A stretch of 64,000 nucleotides of DNA from Pelagibius litoralis (GTDB taxonomy: Bacteria > Pseudomonadota > Alphaproteobacteria > Kiloniellales > DSM-21159). The notes under the pieces were generated by a model that saw nothing but the letters and a program-made list of their open reading frames with translations, was not told where the DNA came from and made no database searches. Below are positions 16,837-28,646 of this stretch, piece after piece; the stretch's first letter is position 1, and each line of letters starts with the position of its first letter. The translations under genes and the position numbers were made by a program. The stretch is taken from the NCBI GenBank assembly GCA_029287455.1, contig JARFRB010000032.1, positions 1-64,000 on the forward strand, in the 5' to 3' direction.

Positions 16837-18378
16837 TTGCCCCGACGCGCCTCCACAGCCTCCCTCCTTATGCTTAGCCTTGAGCGCGGCGCCTCCTCCG
16901 AGGCGCTGAGCCGTCAAGTCTACGAGCAAATTCGCGCTGCCGTGTTGGACGGTCGCCTTTCGCCCGGCATGCGCCTGCCGTCCACCCGCGCCTTGGCGCG
17001 CGAAGCCGGCTGCTCGCGCAATACGGTGATGGCTGGCTACGAGCAGCTCCTGGCCGAGGGATATCTGGAGGGCCAACCGGGATCGGGCACCTTCGTCTCT
17101 CCCATCCTGCCCGAGGAGATGCTGACCGCGCGCGCCTCTCCCAGCACCGGCGATCCATCCGCGAAGGCGGCCGCGCCGCCGACGATAAGCCGGCGCGGAG
17201 CCGAACTCCTAGCCCTCTCGCTCAGCGGGCCGGCCCTGAGGAGAAGCGCGGGCCATCGCCGCGCCTTCGTTCCCGGCCTTCCGGAGAACGGGCTTTTCCC
17301 ATTCAGCACCTGGGGAAAGCTGGTTGGCCGCTTCTGGAGCAATCCGCCGGAAAGCACACTCCGGCACGGCGATCCGGCCGGGCAGCCGGCCCTGCGTGCA
17401 GCGATAGCTGAGTATCTGAGGGTGGCCCGCGGAGTAAAGCTGGCACCGGAACAGGTCTTCGTGACCTCCGGTGCCCAGCAAGCCTTGGACCTGGCAGTGC
17501 GCATGCTCCTGGATCCGGGCGACGAGGTCTGGCTGGAGGAACCGGGCTACGCGGGTTTGCGTGGCCCCCCGCTAGCCGCAGGCGCGAGGTTGGTGCCGGT
17601 GCCCCTGGACGGGGAAGGGCTCGTCGTCGCCGAAGGGCGCCGCCGCGCGCCGAATGCCCGTCTGGCGGTGGTGGCGCCGGCCCATCACTATCCCCTGGGC
17701 GTAACGCTCTCTCTCACCCGCCGCCTGGAACTGCTCGATTGGGCGCGCGACGCGGGCGCCTGGATCGTCGAGGACGACTTCGACAGCGAATACCACTACG
17801 CCAGCAAGCCGCTCGCCAGCTTGCAAAGCCTGGAACCCGAAGACGGGCGGGTCTTGTATCTCGGCAGCTTCTCCAAGGTGCTCTTCCCCTCCCTCAGGGT
17901 CGGTTACTTGGTGGTGCCTCGGTCACTGATCGATAGCTTCGCGAAGGCCCGTGCCGCCCTGGACGACCACCCGGCCCTGGCCCTGCAGCCCGCCTTGGCG
18001 GCCTTCATAAGCGAGGGGCACTTCGCCGCTCACGTACGCCGTATGCGTACACTTTACGCAGCGCGCCAAGAGGCCCTGCTGGATGCGGCGCGGGTCTATC
18101 TCGACGGACTGCTGGAAGTCTCCGCCCAGCCGGGTGGACTGCATCTCGTCGCTCGCCTCCACCAAGACTTGAGCAGCCGCATGGACGACCGTGAAGCCAG
18201 CCGCCGGGCCGACGCGCACGGCATCGTGGCGCCTGCTTTGAGCGCCAATTACTTCTGGGCTTCGGAAGCCAGCGGCACCCGCGGCGACCGGCAAGGCCTG
18301 CTGCTCGGTTACGCCGCGGTGACGGACGCGGAGATGCCGGCCGCCGTGCGGCGCCTCGCGGCAGCGCTTGAGGCTTAG
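16837..18378 (+). CDS. MocR/PdxR-type GntR regulator with aminotransferase domain
   Basis: A 513-residue fusion of an N-terminal GntR winged helix (about 20-90; LSRQVYEQIRAAVLDGRL, then LPSTRALAREAGCSRNTV and GQPGSGTFV) with a class I aminotransferase-like domain (about 130-510). The PLP lysine is in LGSFSKVLFPSLRVGY, and the FDSEYHY strand with its PLP-ring aspartate is just upstream. Such regulators use PLP or a PLP adduct as effector. The frame begins at TTG 16837; an ATG at 16870 is a plausible alternative and neither has a clear ribosome binding site. The divergent PNPOx-like gene is the likely target. The stop overlaps that of the convergent GST gene (TTAG). Confidence 0.9.
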   Translation: MPRRASTASLLMLSLERGASSEALSRQVYEQIRAAVLDGRLSPGMRLPSTRALAREAGCSRNTVMAGYEQLLAEGYLEGQPGSGTFVSPILPEEMLTARASPSTGDPSAKAAAPPTISRRGAELLALSLSGPALRRSAGHRRAFVPGLPENGLFPFSTWGKLVGRFWSNPPESTLRHGDPAGQPALRAAIAEYLRVARGVKLAPEQVFVTSGAQQALDLAVRMLLDPGDEVWLEEPGYAGLRGPPLAAGARLVPVPLDGEGLVVAEGRRRAPNARLAVVAPAHHYPLGVTLSLTRRLELLDWARDAGAWIVEDDFDSEYHYASKPLASLQSLEPEDGRVLYLGSFSKVLFPSLRVGYLVVPRSLIDSFAKARAALDDHPALALQPALAAFISEGHFAAHVRRMRTLYAARQEALLDAARVYLDGLLEVSAQPGGLHLVARLHQDLSSRMDDREASRRADAHGIVAPALSANYFWASEASGTRGDRQGLLLGYAAVTDAEMPAAVRRLAAALEA

Positions 18379-19016
18379 CCGAGATTCGGCACGGTCTTGA
18401 CCATGCTCTCCCGCCCTTCCATCCGCGACCACCAGCCATCGAGATTACCGGCGGAGGCCAGCAGTGTCTCGGCTTCGGGCACGCCGCGCAGATAGTGATA
18501 GACAGGGGCAACCAGCATATCGGCCAAGCTTATGCTCTCGCCCGCCAGATAGGCGCTCTCGCCGGCGAAGCCGTCAAGGGTCGCGATACAGGTTCCCGCC
18601 TGGTCCAACGCGCCGCGGATCATTTCCTCATCCGGCGTGCCCCCGAGCATCGGCACCACCGCCCTTTGGATCACGATGCTGGTGATGATCGAGGGGTAGG
18701 CATAGGAGGTCACGATCCCATTGATCTGCGCCATCCGCGCCCTTATGCGCACATCTGCTGGCTGCAGAGCCGGACCTTCGAAGGCCTCGTCAACGTAGCG
18801 GCATATGGCGGCCGTCTCGAAGAGGACGAAACCGTCATGCTCGAACGCCGGCACCTTGCCGAAGGGGTTAAGAGCCAGAAAGCCTGGCTCTCGCTGAGCC
18901 CCCTGAAAAATGTCGATCTCCTTGAGATCGTAGGGCACTCCCTTTTCCTCGAGCGCCAGCCGCACGGAGCGGACATAGGTGCTAACCGCCGGACCATATA
19001 CTATAGGATCTGCCAT
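18375..19016 (-). CDS. glutathione S-transferase family protein
   Basis: A 213-residue protein with a thioredoxin-like N-terminal domain (about 1-80; YGPAVSTYVRSVRLALEEKGVPYDL, NPFGKVPAFEHDG and FETAAICRYVDE) and an all-helical C-terminal domain. The ETAAI segment is the usual gamma-glutamyl binding site. The ATG at 19016 has AGGAGGG in front. It is 16 bases behind acs in the same direction and may be co-transcribed. The specific reaction is unknown. Confidence 0.88.
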   Translation of the reverse strand: MADPIVYGPAVSTYVRSVRLALEEKGVPYDLKEIDIFQGAQREPGFLALNPFGKVPAFEHDGFVLFETAAICRYVDEAFEGPALQPADVRIRARMAQINGIVTSYAYPSIITSIVIQRAVVPMLGGTPDEEMIRGALDQAGTCIATLDGFAGESAYLAGESISLADMLVAPVYHYLRGVPEAETLLASAGNLDGWWSRMEGRESMVKTVPNLG

Positions 19017-19032
19017 TATGCCCTCCTGCTCG

Positions 19033-20976
19033 CTAACCCCTGTTCATGCGATTGTTCACCAATTCATCGACAACTGCCGGCTCCGCCAAGGTGGAGGTGT
19101 CGCCAAGATTGGAATAATCGTTTTCGGCGATCTTGCGCAAAATGCGCCGCATGATCTTGCCGGAGCGGGTCTTCGGCAGGCCCGGCGCCCACTGAATGAG
19201 GTCGGGGCTGGCGATCGGCCCGATCTCCGTGCGCACCCAGCCCACCAGTTCCTTGCGCAGGGCCTCGCTCGGCTCCTCCCCGGCCACCAAGGTCACATAG
19301 GCGTAGATTCCCTGCCCCTTGATGTCGTGGGGATAACCGACAACCGCGGCTTCGGCCACCTTCTCGTGAGCCACCAGGGCGGACTCGACCTCGGCCGTGC
19401 CCATGCGGTGGCCGGAGACGTTGATCACGTCGTCCACGCGGCCGGTGATCCAGTAGTAGCCATCGCGGTCCCGCCGGCAGCCGTCGCCGGTGAAATACTT
19501 GCCCGGATAGCTGGAGAAGTAGGTTTGGACGAAGCGCTCGTGATCGCCGTAGACCGTGCGCATCTGCCCCGGCCAGGAGTCGGCGATGCAGAGATTGCCT
19601 TCGCAGGCCCCCTCCAGATGCTTGCCTTCGTTGTCCACCACCACCGGCTTCACCCCGAAGAAAGGCCGGGTCGCCGACCCGGGCTTCAAGGGTGTCGCGC
19701 CCGGAAGCGGCGTGATCAGAATCCCGCCGGTTTCCGTCTGCCACCAGGTATCCACGATGGGGCAGCGCTCGTCGCCCACAACGTTGTGGTACCAAAGCCA
19801 AGCTTCCGGATTGATCGGCTCGCCCACCGACCCCAAGAGCCGCAAGGAACTGCGCTTGGTCCGCTTCACCGGATCGTCACCGTCGCGCATCAGGGCCCGG
19901 ATCGCCGTAGGTGCGGTGTAGAAGATGTTGACCTTGTGCTTGTCCACCACCTGCCAGAACCGCGAGGTGTCCGGATAGTTCGGCACCCCCTCGAACATCA
20001 AAGTCGTGGCGCCGTTGGCGAGCGGGCCGTAGACGATATAGCTATGTCCCGTGACCCACCCGACGTCGGCGGTGCACCAATACACCTCCCCATCGTGATA
20101 GTCGAAAACGTACTTATGAGTCATCGAGGCGTACACCAGGTACCCCCCGGTTGAATGCAGCACGCCCTTGGGCTTTCCGGTGGAGCCGGAGGTGTAGAGG
20201 ATGAACAAGGGGTCTTCAGCGCCCATTTCCTCGGGCGGGCAGTCGCTGGAGACCTTCCCCAATTCCTCGTCGTACCAGCGGTCGCGGCCGTCCACCCAGC
20301 CAATCTGTCCGCCGGTGCGCCGCACCACCAGAACCGTCTTGACGTCGGGGCACTGCTCCAGAGCCTTGTCGGTGTTGGCTTTCAAGGGAACTTTACGGCC
20401 GCCGCGCAGGCCCTCGTCGGCTGTGATCACGTAGGTGGACTCGCAATCCAGGATGCGCCCCGCCAGAGCATCCGGCGAGAACCCGCCGAAGACCACCGAA
20501 TGGATCACGCCGATGCGCGTGCAGGCCAGCATCGCATAGGCCGCCTCGGGGATCATGGGCATGTAGATCGTCACCCGGTCGCCCTTCTTCACGCCGTGCG
20601 CCTTCATGGCGTTGGCCAGGCGGCAGACCTCTTGGTGCAGCTCGTTATAGGAGATGTTCTTGTGGTCGGAGGGACTGTCGCCTTCCCAGATGATCGCCGT
20701 TTCGTCCGCCTTCGTGGAGAGATGCCGGTCGATGCAATTGTAGGAGACATTGGTGGTGCCGTCGCCGAACCAGCGGATGCTGACATCGCCTGGCCCGTAA
20801 GAGGTCTCCTTGACCTTGCTGAAGGGCTTCATCCAATGAATGCGCTTGCCGTGTTCTGCCCAAAAGCCTTCGGGATCGGCCACCGACTGCTCGTACATCT
20901 TGAAGTAGGTGGCTTCGTCCACCCAGGCATTCTCTGCGGTGTCCGGATTGACCGGAAAGATAGACGTGTCGGACAT
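19033..20976 (-). CDS. acs: acetyl-coenzyme A synthetase
   Basis: AMP-forming ligase that activates acetate to acetyl-CoA. The 647 residues match the usual length of Acs. Visible signatures are the ACS N-terminal domain ([20 protein letters not shown]), the phosphate loop [22 protein letters not shown], the hinge [20 protein letters not shown] and the C-terminal catalytic and acetylation-site lysine in [12 protein letters not shown]. The ATG at 20976 is preceded by GAGGGAG. The 173-base upstream gap to the ferredoxin gene probably holds its promoter, but I see no convincing match. Confidence 0.96.
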   Translation of the reverse strand: MSDTSIFPVNPDTAENAWVDEATYFKMYEQSVADPEGFWAEHGKRIHWMKPFSKVKETSYGPGDVSIRWFGDGTTNVSYNCIDRHLSTKADETAIIWEGDSPSDHKNISYNELHQEVCRLANAMKAHGVKKGDRVTIYMPMIPEAAYAMLACTRIGVIHSVVFGGFSPDALAGRILDCESTYVITADEGLRGGRKVPLKANTDKALEQCPDVKTVLVVRRTGGQIGWVDGRDRWYDEELGKVSSDCPPEEMGAEDPLFILYTSGSTGKPKGVLHSTGGYLVYASMTHKYVFDYHDGEVYWCTADVGWVTGHSYIVYGPLANGATTLMFEGVPNYPDTSRFWQVVDKHKVNIFYTAPTAIRALMRDGDDPVKRTKRSSLRLLGSVGEPINPEAWLWYHNVVGDERCPIVDTWWQTETGGILITPLPGATPLKPGSATRPFFGVKPVVVDNEGKHLEGACEGNLCIADSWPGQMRTVYGDHERFVQTYFSSYPGKYFTGDGCRRDRDGYYWITGRVDDVINVSGHRMGTAEVESALVAHEKVAEAAVVGYPHDIKGQGIYAYVTLVAGEEPSEALRKELVGWVRTEIGPIASPDLIQWAPGLPKTRSGKIMRRILRKIAENDYSNLGDTSTLAEPAVVDELVNNRMNRG

Positions 20977-21149
20977 GCGGCGCTCCCTCGTACTCTTCGT
21001 TTCTGGCCGCCCCCCCCTGGGGATCGGCGCGTAATTGGATTTCCGCGAATTATCGACGGAATATCCCCGATTAACAACCGCCCGCGGCCCTCCAGGGGGT
21101 GGAAACGGCGCAGATTGCCAAGTTTATCCGCGCGTCACACTGATCTGGA

Positions 21150-21515
21150 TCAGGTCTCCGGCGGCCGACCCTGCGCTCCACCCTCGACTCGCACGCGGCC
21201 TTCGGTGTCCACGCTCACCCTAATGGTTTGCAGGCTCTTGCCCGCGCAAGGGCCGGCGACGCAGCGGCCAGTGCCGATCTCGAACAAGGCGCCATGGGTA
21301 TGGCATTGCAGGTAGCTGCCATCGGCGTTCATGAAGCGGTCCGGCTGGAAGTCCAAAGGCGTGCCCACGTGGGGGCAGGAGTTCACGTAACCGAAAACGC
21401 GGTTGCCTTGACGCGCGACGAGGATATCGGGCTGCCCCGCGCTCAAGGAAAAACCGCGCGCCTCCCCATCCTCGATCTCGGAAAGACGGCAAAGCGTCTT
21501 CGACTGTGCGCTCAC
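21150..21515 (-). CDS. Rieske [2Fe-2S] ferredoxin
   Basis: A 121-residue stand-alone Rieske domain. The cluster ligands are in CPHVGTPLDF (Cys-x-His) and CHTHGALFEIGTGRC (Cys-x2-His), as in the ferredoxins that serve Rieske oxygenases or other electron-transfer roles. The start is GTG 21515, overlapping the EVE gene stop by GTGA; the longer open frame upstream is antisense-like and does not look coding. No oxygenase gene is adjacent, although a Rieske oxygenase lies 40 kb away in this window. Partner unknown. Confidence 0.87.
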   Translation of the reverse strand: MSAQSKTLCRLSEIEDGEARGFSLSAGQPDILVARQGNRVFGYVNSCPHVGTPLDFQPDRFMNADGSYLQCHTHGALFEIGTGRCVAGPCAGKSLQTIRVSVDTEGRVRVEGGAQGRPPET

Positions 21516-21925
21516 ACCTTGACGCCGCCCATGCCAGCGATGATCCGCCATTGCTCCTCGCTGACCGGCATCACGGATAGCCGCGATTGGCGGATCAGCG
21601 CCATCTCGGCCAGACGAGGCTCGGCCTTGATCTCCGCCAGGGTCACAGGCTGCGGGAAGGGCTCCACCGCTTTCACGTCCACCATTCCGAAGCGGCCGGA
21701 CTCGTCCGAGGGATCCGGATAGTATTCTCGCACCACCTCCACGATGCCCACGATGCGCTTCTCGTTCACCGAGTGATAGAAAAACGCCAGATCCCCCAGG
21801 CGCATGGCCTTGAGGTTGTTCGAGGCTTGGTAGTTCCGGACCCCATCCCAATAGGTGGTGCCGTCGCGCTGCTGGTCCTCCCAGGACCAGGTGCCGGGCT
21901 CGCTCTTCACCAGCCAATACGCCAT
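21512..21925 (-). CDS. EVE domain-containing protein
   Basis: A 137-residue single-domain protein of the EVE/THYN1 type, a PUA-like fold that in characterised relatives recognises modified bases in DNA or RNA. Typical segments are MAYWLVKSEPGTWSWEDQ, WDGVRNYQASNNLKAMRLGD, FFYHSVNEKRIVGIVEVV and DVKAVEPF. A strong GGAGGAAG precedes the ATG at 21925. It is translationally coupled to the Rieske ferredoxin gene downstream. The cellular ligand is not known. Confidence 0.92.
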   Translation of the reverse strand: MAYWLVKSEPGTWSWEDQQRDGTTYWDGVRNYQASNNLKAMRLGDLAFFYHSVNEKRIVGIVEVVREYYPDPSDESGRFGMVDVKAVEPFPQPVTLAEIKAEPRLAEMALIRQSRLSVMPVSEEQWRIIAGMGGVKV

Positions 21926-22025
21926 CGCTTCCTCCGAACCTTTTCGTCATGAAGGCGATAGCAAACTGGCGGCATCGGGGCTAGCCTTGCAGCGCGAGAT
22001 TATCGGTCACACCAAGAGGAAAACC

Positions 22026-22769
22026 ATGCAATTGCAGCTCGCCACCTGGCAGGAAATCGATGCTTATCTGAAACGCTCCACCGCCGTGCTGATCCCCATC
22101 GGCTCCACGGAGCAACACGGGCCAAACGGCTTCATCGGCACCGACGCCATCTGCCCGGAATTTCTGGCGAAAAGCATCGGCGAGCGGACCGGCGCCTTGG
22201 TGGCGCCGACCTTGTCGATTGGCATGGCGCAACATCACCTCGGCTTCTCCGGATCGATCACCTTGCGCCCGACCACCTTGATTGCCGTGGTCCAGGACGT
22301 GGTCAACTCGCTGGCCCGTCACGGTTTCGACCGGTTTTGGTTCCTGAACGGCCATGGCGGAAATATCGCCTCGGTCAACGCGGCCTTTTCGGAGATCTAC
22401 GCGGAAAGCAGCCTCGGCACCGCTTCGTCCAACCGCCCATCCCTGATCTGTCGCCTGAAGAACTGGTGGGAAACGCCCGGCGTGCAGGCGATCTCCACGG
22501 AGCTTTTCGCGGAGAACGAGGGAAGCCACGCCACCTGCTCGGAAGTCTCCTTGACCTATTACGCCTACCCGGACCACGTCAAACAGGCGGAGATGAGCCC
22601 ACCACGCGCGCCCACAGGACCAATCCTCGACGCCGACGATTATCGCCGCCGCTTCCCGGATGGGCGCATTGGCTCCAACCCCAGCCTGGCAAGCGTCGAG
22701 GCCGGACGGCGCTTGCACGACGCGGCCGTCAAGGACCTGTCGGATGAATGGACCGCTTTCGCGGCCTAA
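22026..22769 (+). CDS. creatininase-family amidohydrolase
   Basis: A 247-residue member of the creatinine amidohydrolase family, whose members open cyclic amides or act in cofactor maturation and use two metal ions. Metal-binding motifs are visible: IPIGSTEQHGPNGFIGTDA near residues 22-40 and FLNGHGGNIASVNAAF near 105-120, with a later acidic ligand in NEGSHATCSE. The ATG at 22026 was preferred over upstream in-frame starts because AGAGGAAAA lies in front and the family N terminus begins there. The 247 residues are typical. The substrate cannot be deduced. The next gene starts 15 bases downstream. Confidence 0.85.
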   Translation: MQLQLATWQEIDAYLKRSTAVLIPIGSTEQHGPNGFIGTDAICPEFLAKSIGERTGALVAPTLSIGMAQHHLGFSGSITLRPTTLIAVVQDVVNSLARHGFDRFWFLNGHGGNIASVNAAFSEIYAESSLGTASSNRPSLICRLKNWWETPGVQAISTELFAENEGSHATCSEVSLTYYAYPDHVKQAEMSPPRAPTGPILDADDYRRRFPDGRIGSNPSLASVEAGRRLHDAAVKDLSDEWTAFAA

Positions 22770-22784
22770 CTTATATTCGACCCA

Positions 22785-23504
22785 ATGGCGACCTCGGACG
22801 GCCTTCACCACATCGAGCTTCTGAATGGCGAGATGGCGCCAATCGCGGTGCGGCGCTCGGCGCGCGCCCGGCGCATCAGTCTCAGGATCGATCCGGCGGG
22901 CGGCCAGGTGGTTCTCACCCTGCCGGAGCATGTGAGGATCGGCGAGGGCCTGGCCTTCGCCGAACAGCAGAGCGGATGGATCAGCGGGCGCCTGGCCACC
23001 TTGCCGCCCCGGGTGCGCTTCGACGACGGGGTGGAGATCCCCATTCTTGGCGAGGCTCATATCATTCGGCACGACCCCGCGGCCAAAGCCGGCGTTTGGC
23101 GTGCCTCGGGGACTCTCTGGGTCTCCGGCGCCGAGGAATTCATTGAACGGCGCGTCAGCGATTTCCTGAAGGCCGAGGCCCGGCGGGAAATCAGGCCCCG
23201 CGCCCGGGAAAAATACGCGCGGCTACGTGCCAGTCAGGCACGCCCGCTCGGCCGCGTCACCCTGCGCGACACCTCGAGCCGCTGGGGCAGCTGCTCGCCG
23301 CGGGGAGATCTCAATTTCTCCTGGCGCTTGGTCTTGGCGCCCGAATCGGTCCTGGACTACGTGGTCGCCCACGAAGTGGCGCACCTCGCCCACATGGACC
23401 ACTCGCCGCGATTCTGGAAGGTCTGCGCGGAATTGACCGAGGCCGTGGAAGAACCACGCCGCTGGCTGCGCCGCAACGCCGCCCGGCTCATGCGATACGG
23501 ATAA
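22785..23504 (+). CDS. YgjP/SprT-like zinc metallopeptidase (DUF45)
   Basis: A 239-residue protein of the DUF45/YgjP metallopeptidase group. The zinc motif HEVAHLAHMDHSPRFW gives H196, E197, H200 and H206, preceded by the characteristic TSSRWGSCSPRGDLNFSWRL strand. It has no membrane segment or signal peptide, so it is cytosolic. It starts 15 bases after the creatininase-family gene and is probably co-transcribed. The physiological substrate of this family is unknown. Confidence 0.88.
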   Translation: MATSDGLHHIELLNGEMAPIAVRRSARARRISLRIDPAGGQVVLTLPEHVRIGEGLAFAEQQSGWISGRLATLPPRVRFDDGVEIPILGEAHIIRHDPAAKAGVWRASGTLWVSGAEEFIERRVSDFLKAEARREIRPRAREKYARLRASQARPLGRVTLRDTSSRWGSCSPRGDLNFSWRLVLAPESVLDYVVAHEVAHLAHMDHSPRFWKVCAELTEAVEEPRRWLRRNAARLMRYG

Positions 23505-23536
23505 AGCGCTCGACTTTTCGCAGAGGGCCGAACCCC

Positions 23537-24298
23537 TTAGGACCCTGCGTCCGGGCGCATCACGGCGGCACCCAGGATCGGCCCAGCGCCTCGTGCCTGG
23601 ACGATGATGGCACAGCCGTCGAAAGCGTTCGGCCCGACAGCATCCTGGCCGAGCGCCGCCTCGAAGGGCGCGCCCGTCCAGGTCCCCAGCCGGCGCCACT
23701 CGCGCACGACGTGGTGGTAGGTCAGCTTCCTGCCGTTGTTTTCACCCGCCTCGATTTCGCTGCTGTGCTTATCGTCGAAGAAGACAATCCACACGTCCGC
23801 GCCACCCTCCGGCGCCGCACCCTCGGGGACCGAAACCCGCGCCGCTTCCGGGTCGATGTCCACGGCCACCCCGCGCTGATTGCGCGCAGCGGAGGTGATC
23901 GCGGCCAGAACGGCCCCTTCCCGCGAGCCCACCACGTCAACCGTGCCGTCGATGATCATCTGTGGCGTGTAAACCATGCGCTCACCGCGCGCCCGGGCAT
24001 AGGCGCGCTGCCGCTCCGTCATCTCCGGCGAGGCGAAAGGATCTGCCCAGCCGATGTAGTCCCAGTAGTCCACGTGCAGAGAGAGCGCCAGGACATCGGG
24101 ACGCTCTGCCAATTCCCCTAGCAGAGCATCGGCCGGGGGACAGGAACTGCAGCCTTGACTGGTGAAGAGCTCCACCACCACCGGCCGCTCGACCTGCCCG
24201 CCCACGGCCACGCTAGTGCCCGGCAGCCCGTGGCCAACGGCCAGGAAGAAACCGAGGATAAGCGCCGCCAGAATTGGTAAACGCAATTTCCTAAGCAT
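23537..24298 (-). CDS. DUF1223 secreted thioredoxin-like protein
   Basis: A protein of 253 residues with a signal-type N terminus (MLRKLRLPILAALILGFF) and a thioredoxin-like domain beginning VVELFTSQGCSSCPPADALL, giving a Cys-x-x-Cys pair at C50 and C53. The SLHVDYWDYIGWADPFASP and VYTPQMIIDG segments are characteristic of DUF1223. An export to the periplasm and a redox-related role are inferred from the fold. The ATG at 24298 is used; a GTG ten codons upstream (24328) is also open. It is 29 bases from the transglutaminase stop upstream. Confidence 0.85.
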   Translation of the reverse strand: MLRKLRLPILAALILGFFLAVGHGLPGTSVAVGGQVERPVVVELFTSQGCSSCPPADALLGELAERPDVLALSLHVDYWDYIGWADPFASPEMTERQRAYARARGERMVYTPQMIIDGTVDVVGSREGAVLAAITSAARNQRGVAVDIDPEAARVSVPEGAAPEGGADVWIVFFDDKHSSEIEAGENNGRKLTYHHVVREWRRLGTWTGAPFEAALGQDAVGPNAFDGCAIIVQARGAGPILGAAVMRPDAGS

Positions 24299-24357
24299 GC
24301 CGGTATGGTAAATCCGGAGAGCGGACACGTGGAAATCACGAAAGCGAGATGCGCCCG

Positions 24358-25269
24358 TTACGCCCCCACGGCGGCACGGGGCGGGCCTTCATCGACGCGC
24401 CGGACTTCCGCCTCGACCGACATATCGATGAAATCCTCGGCGAAGCCGAAGTAATTGCCCTGCAGCGGCAAGGCTTGGCGGGGGTCGCGGGCAACCGCGA
24501 CGCGAATGAGATTGGCGCCCCCCACAAGCCCGTTCGTCGGGTCGAACTCCACCCAGCCAGCGCCCGGCAAGTAGATCTGCACCCATGCGTGGGTCGCGCC
24601 CGCGCCCCGAATCTCGCTTTCCGACTGATTGTCGAGCTGCGGATCGTAGAGGTAGCCCGAAACGAAACGCGCCGCGAAGCCCAAGGCCCGCGCCGCCTCC
24701 ATCATGAGCAGTGCCAGGTCCCGGCAGGATCCGCTACCCACCTCCAGCGTTTCGCGGGGTGTTTGCGTACCGATTGCGTAGCGCCGCTCATAGGCGAACT
24801 GCTGGCCGATCGCCTGGGTCATGCGCACGAGCAAGTCTTGGGTGTCGGTATGGCCGCTCGCGCTCATAAAGGCCTTGGCCCACTTGTCCACCTGTCCGTC
24901 CGGATCCGGGTAGTGGCGCTCGATCGTGCGGCCGAGGTCGGGCACCTCTTCGCTGGCGTAGCTAAAGGGATAAGTCGCGGCGAAGGGCTCGATCGGGAAC
25001 TCCGGGTAGTCCAGGCCGAAGTGATCGATCACGATTCGGCTGTCAAAGGACAGCTCAGCCGCCGTTTCCTCGAAGGAGGCGATGGCGATGGAGTTGGAGA
25101 ACACATCGTGCAGCCAGCGCACTTCCGCCTTGGGCGAGATCACCAGGGCAGTGTCCAACAGCCGGAGGTCGTGGCTATCGCGCGGCCGGAACATCAAGCG
25201 ATGCTCGCCGAAACGAACGGGCCGCTGATAGCGGTATCGCGTCACATGCCGGACCGAGAGCTGGGTCAT
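24358..25269 (-). CDS. transglutaminase-like cysteine peptidase family protein
   Basis: A 303-residue bacterial transglutaminase-like protein. An N-terminal beta domain (about 1-75, SVRHVTRYRYQRPVRFGEHRL) is followed by the transglutaminase core with the catalytic triad C182 (GSGSCRDLA), H227 (ATHAW) and D243 (FDPTNG). It has no signal peptide. Such proteins are often found with circularly permuted ATP-grasp and alpha-E genes, but none is present here. Peptidase or cross-linking activity is expected; the target is unknown. Confidence 0.9.
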   Translation of the reverse strand: MTQLSVRHVTRYRYQRPVRFGEHRLMFRPRDSHDLRLLDTALVISPKAEVRWLHDVFSNSIAIASFEETAAELSFDSRIVIDHFGLDYPEFPIEPFAATYPFSYASEEVPDLGRTIERHYPDPDGQVDKWAKAFMSASGHTDTQDLLVRMTQAIGQQFAYERRYAIGTQTPRETLEVGSGSCRDLALLMMEAARALGFAARFVSGYLYDPQLDNQSESEIRGAGATHAWVQIYLPGAGWVEFDPTNGLVGGANLIRVAVARDPRQALPLQGNYFGFAEDFIDMSVEAEVRRVDEGPPRAAVGA

Positions 25270-25329
25270 ACGGCCTAAATTACACCCTTAACGCTGAGAT
25301 TCGTGAACGTCAGTTTAGCATAACCGCCC

Positions 25330-25354
25330 ACCGCCGGTTTACGCGGCCGGCGGT
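25330..25354 (-). terminator. hairpin downstream of acnA
   Basis: ACCGCCGG (25330-25337) pairs perfectly with CCGGCGGT (25347-25354) around a nine-base loop. It lies 29 bases beyond the acnA stop on the minus strand, where a transcript end is expected. No U-tract follows, so factor-dependent termination or 3' protection is possible. Confidence 0.45.
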
Positions 25355-25383
25355 TGGTTCTCGTCATTCGGGCACAAAGCGCG

Positions 25384-28143
<2,760 letters not shown>

Positions 28144-28646
28144 GAGCCTTCCTCCGTGCTCTCGCCGTACAGGCGGCGCGGGTTCGCGCACCGCCCCTTC
28201 TGGCCAATGTGGGTCGCCTCCGCCGAGGAGAGACGGGCCCAACCTCCAAGAGATTCCGGCCCGCCGGTCATCGGCGCAGCGCCCCCGCGACCGGTAGCGA
28301 CCATGTCAGCGGGTCAACGCGCTTGCGTGAAGTGCACGCGAATATAAGCCTTCCAGCCCTGGAGTCCAAAGAGGAATTCGAGGAAATTTCGCCTTCGCGA
28401 TCCCGATCGCAGCAGCGCGGCGCGGCTTGACGGACAGGGATATCGCAAGTAGTTAAAAGACGGACAGGGATATCGCAAGTAGTTAAAACTCGACGCGGCC
28501 CAAGCATAACGGAGAGTGAACCTCTGATGGCCGTCGGGTCGATCAACAGGGGAGGTTGGCGCAAATCCGGAGACGGTCCGGGGCCGGAGCACTTCGCTCC
28601 ATCCGCGAATCGTCGGACAAACGCGCCGCCCCAGGGAGCGGGTTCG
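28144..28646. other. 503-base divergent intergenic region
   Basis: Separates acnA (minus) from the acyl-CoA ligase gene (plus). It must hold the promoters of both. Besides the tandem 30-base duplication annotated separately, I see no RNA gene or convincing ORF. An in-frame ATG at 28527 upstream of the ligase would add 40 residues that do not resemble the family. Confidence 0.6.
28429..28488. repeat. perfect tandem duplication of a 30-base unit
   Basis: The unit beginning GACGGACAGGGATATCGCAA occurs twice without any gap or mismatch (28429-28458 and 28459-28488). Each copy is AT-richer than its surroundings at its right end (AGTTAAAA). Two copies only and no spacer, so it is not a CRISPR array. 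Its location upstream of the ligase/transporter cluster suggests a duplicated regulator site or a recent replication slip. Confidence 0.85.

Noticed and set aside
21140-21153. Palindrome CTGATCTGGATCAG near the ferredoxin stop as a regulator site for acs
   Set aside because: It overlaps the coding end of the ferredoxin gene, is about 165 bases from acs and points to no promoter elements; most likely chance or a weak terminator.
28429-28488. Possible minimal CRISPR array
   Set aside because: The two 30-base units are directly contiguous with no spacer, there are only two copies and no cas genes are nearby.
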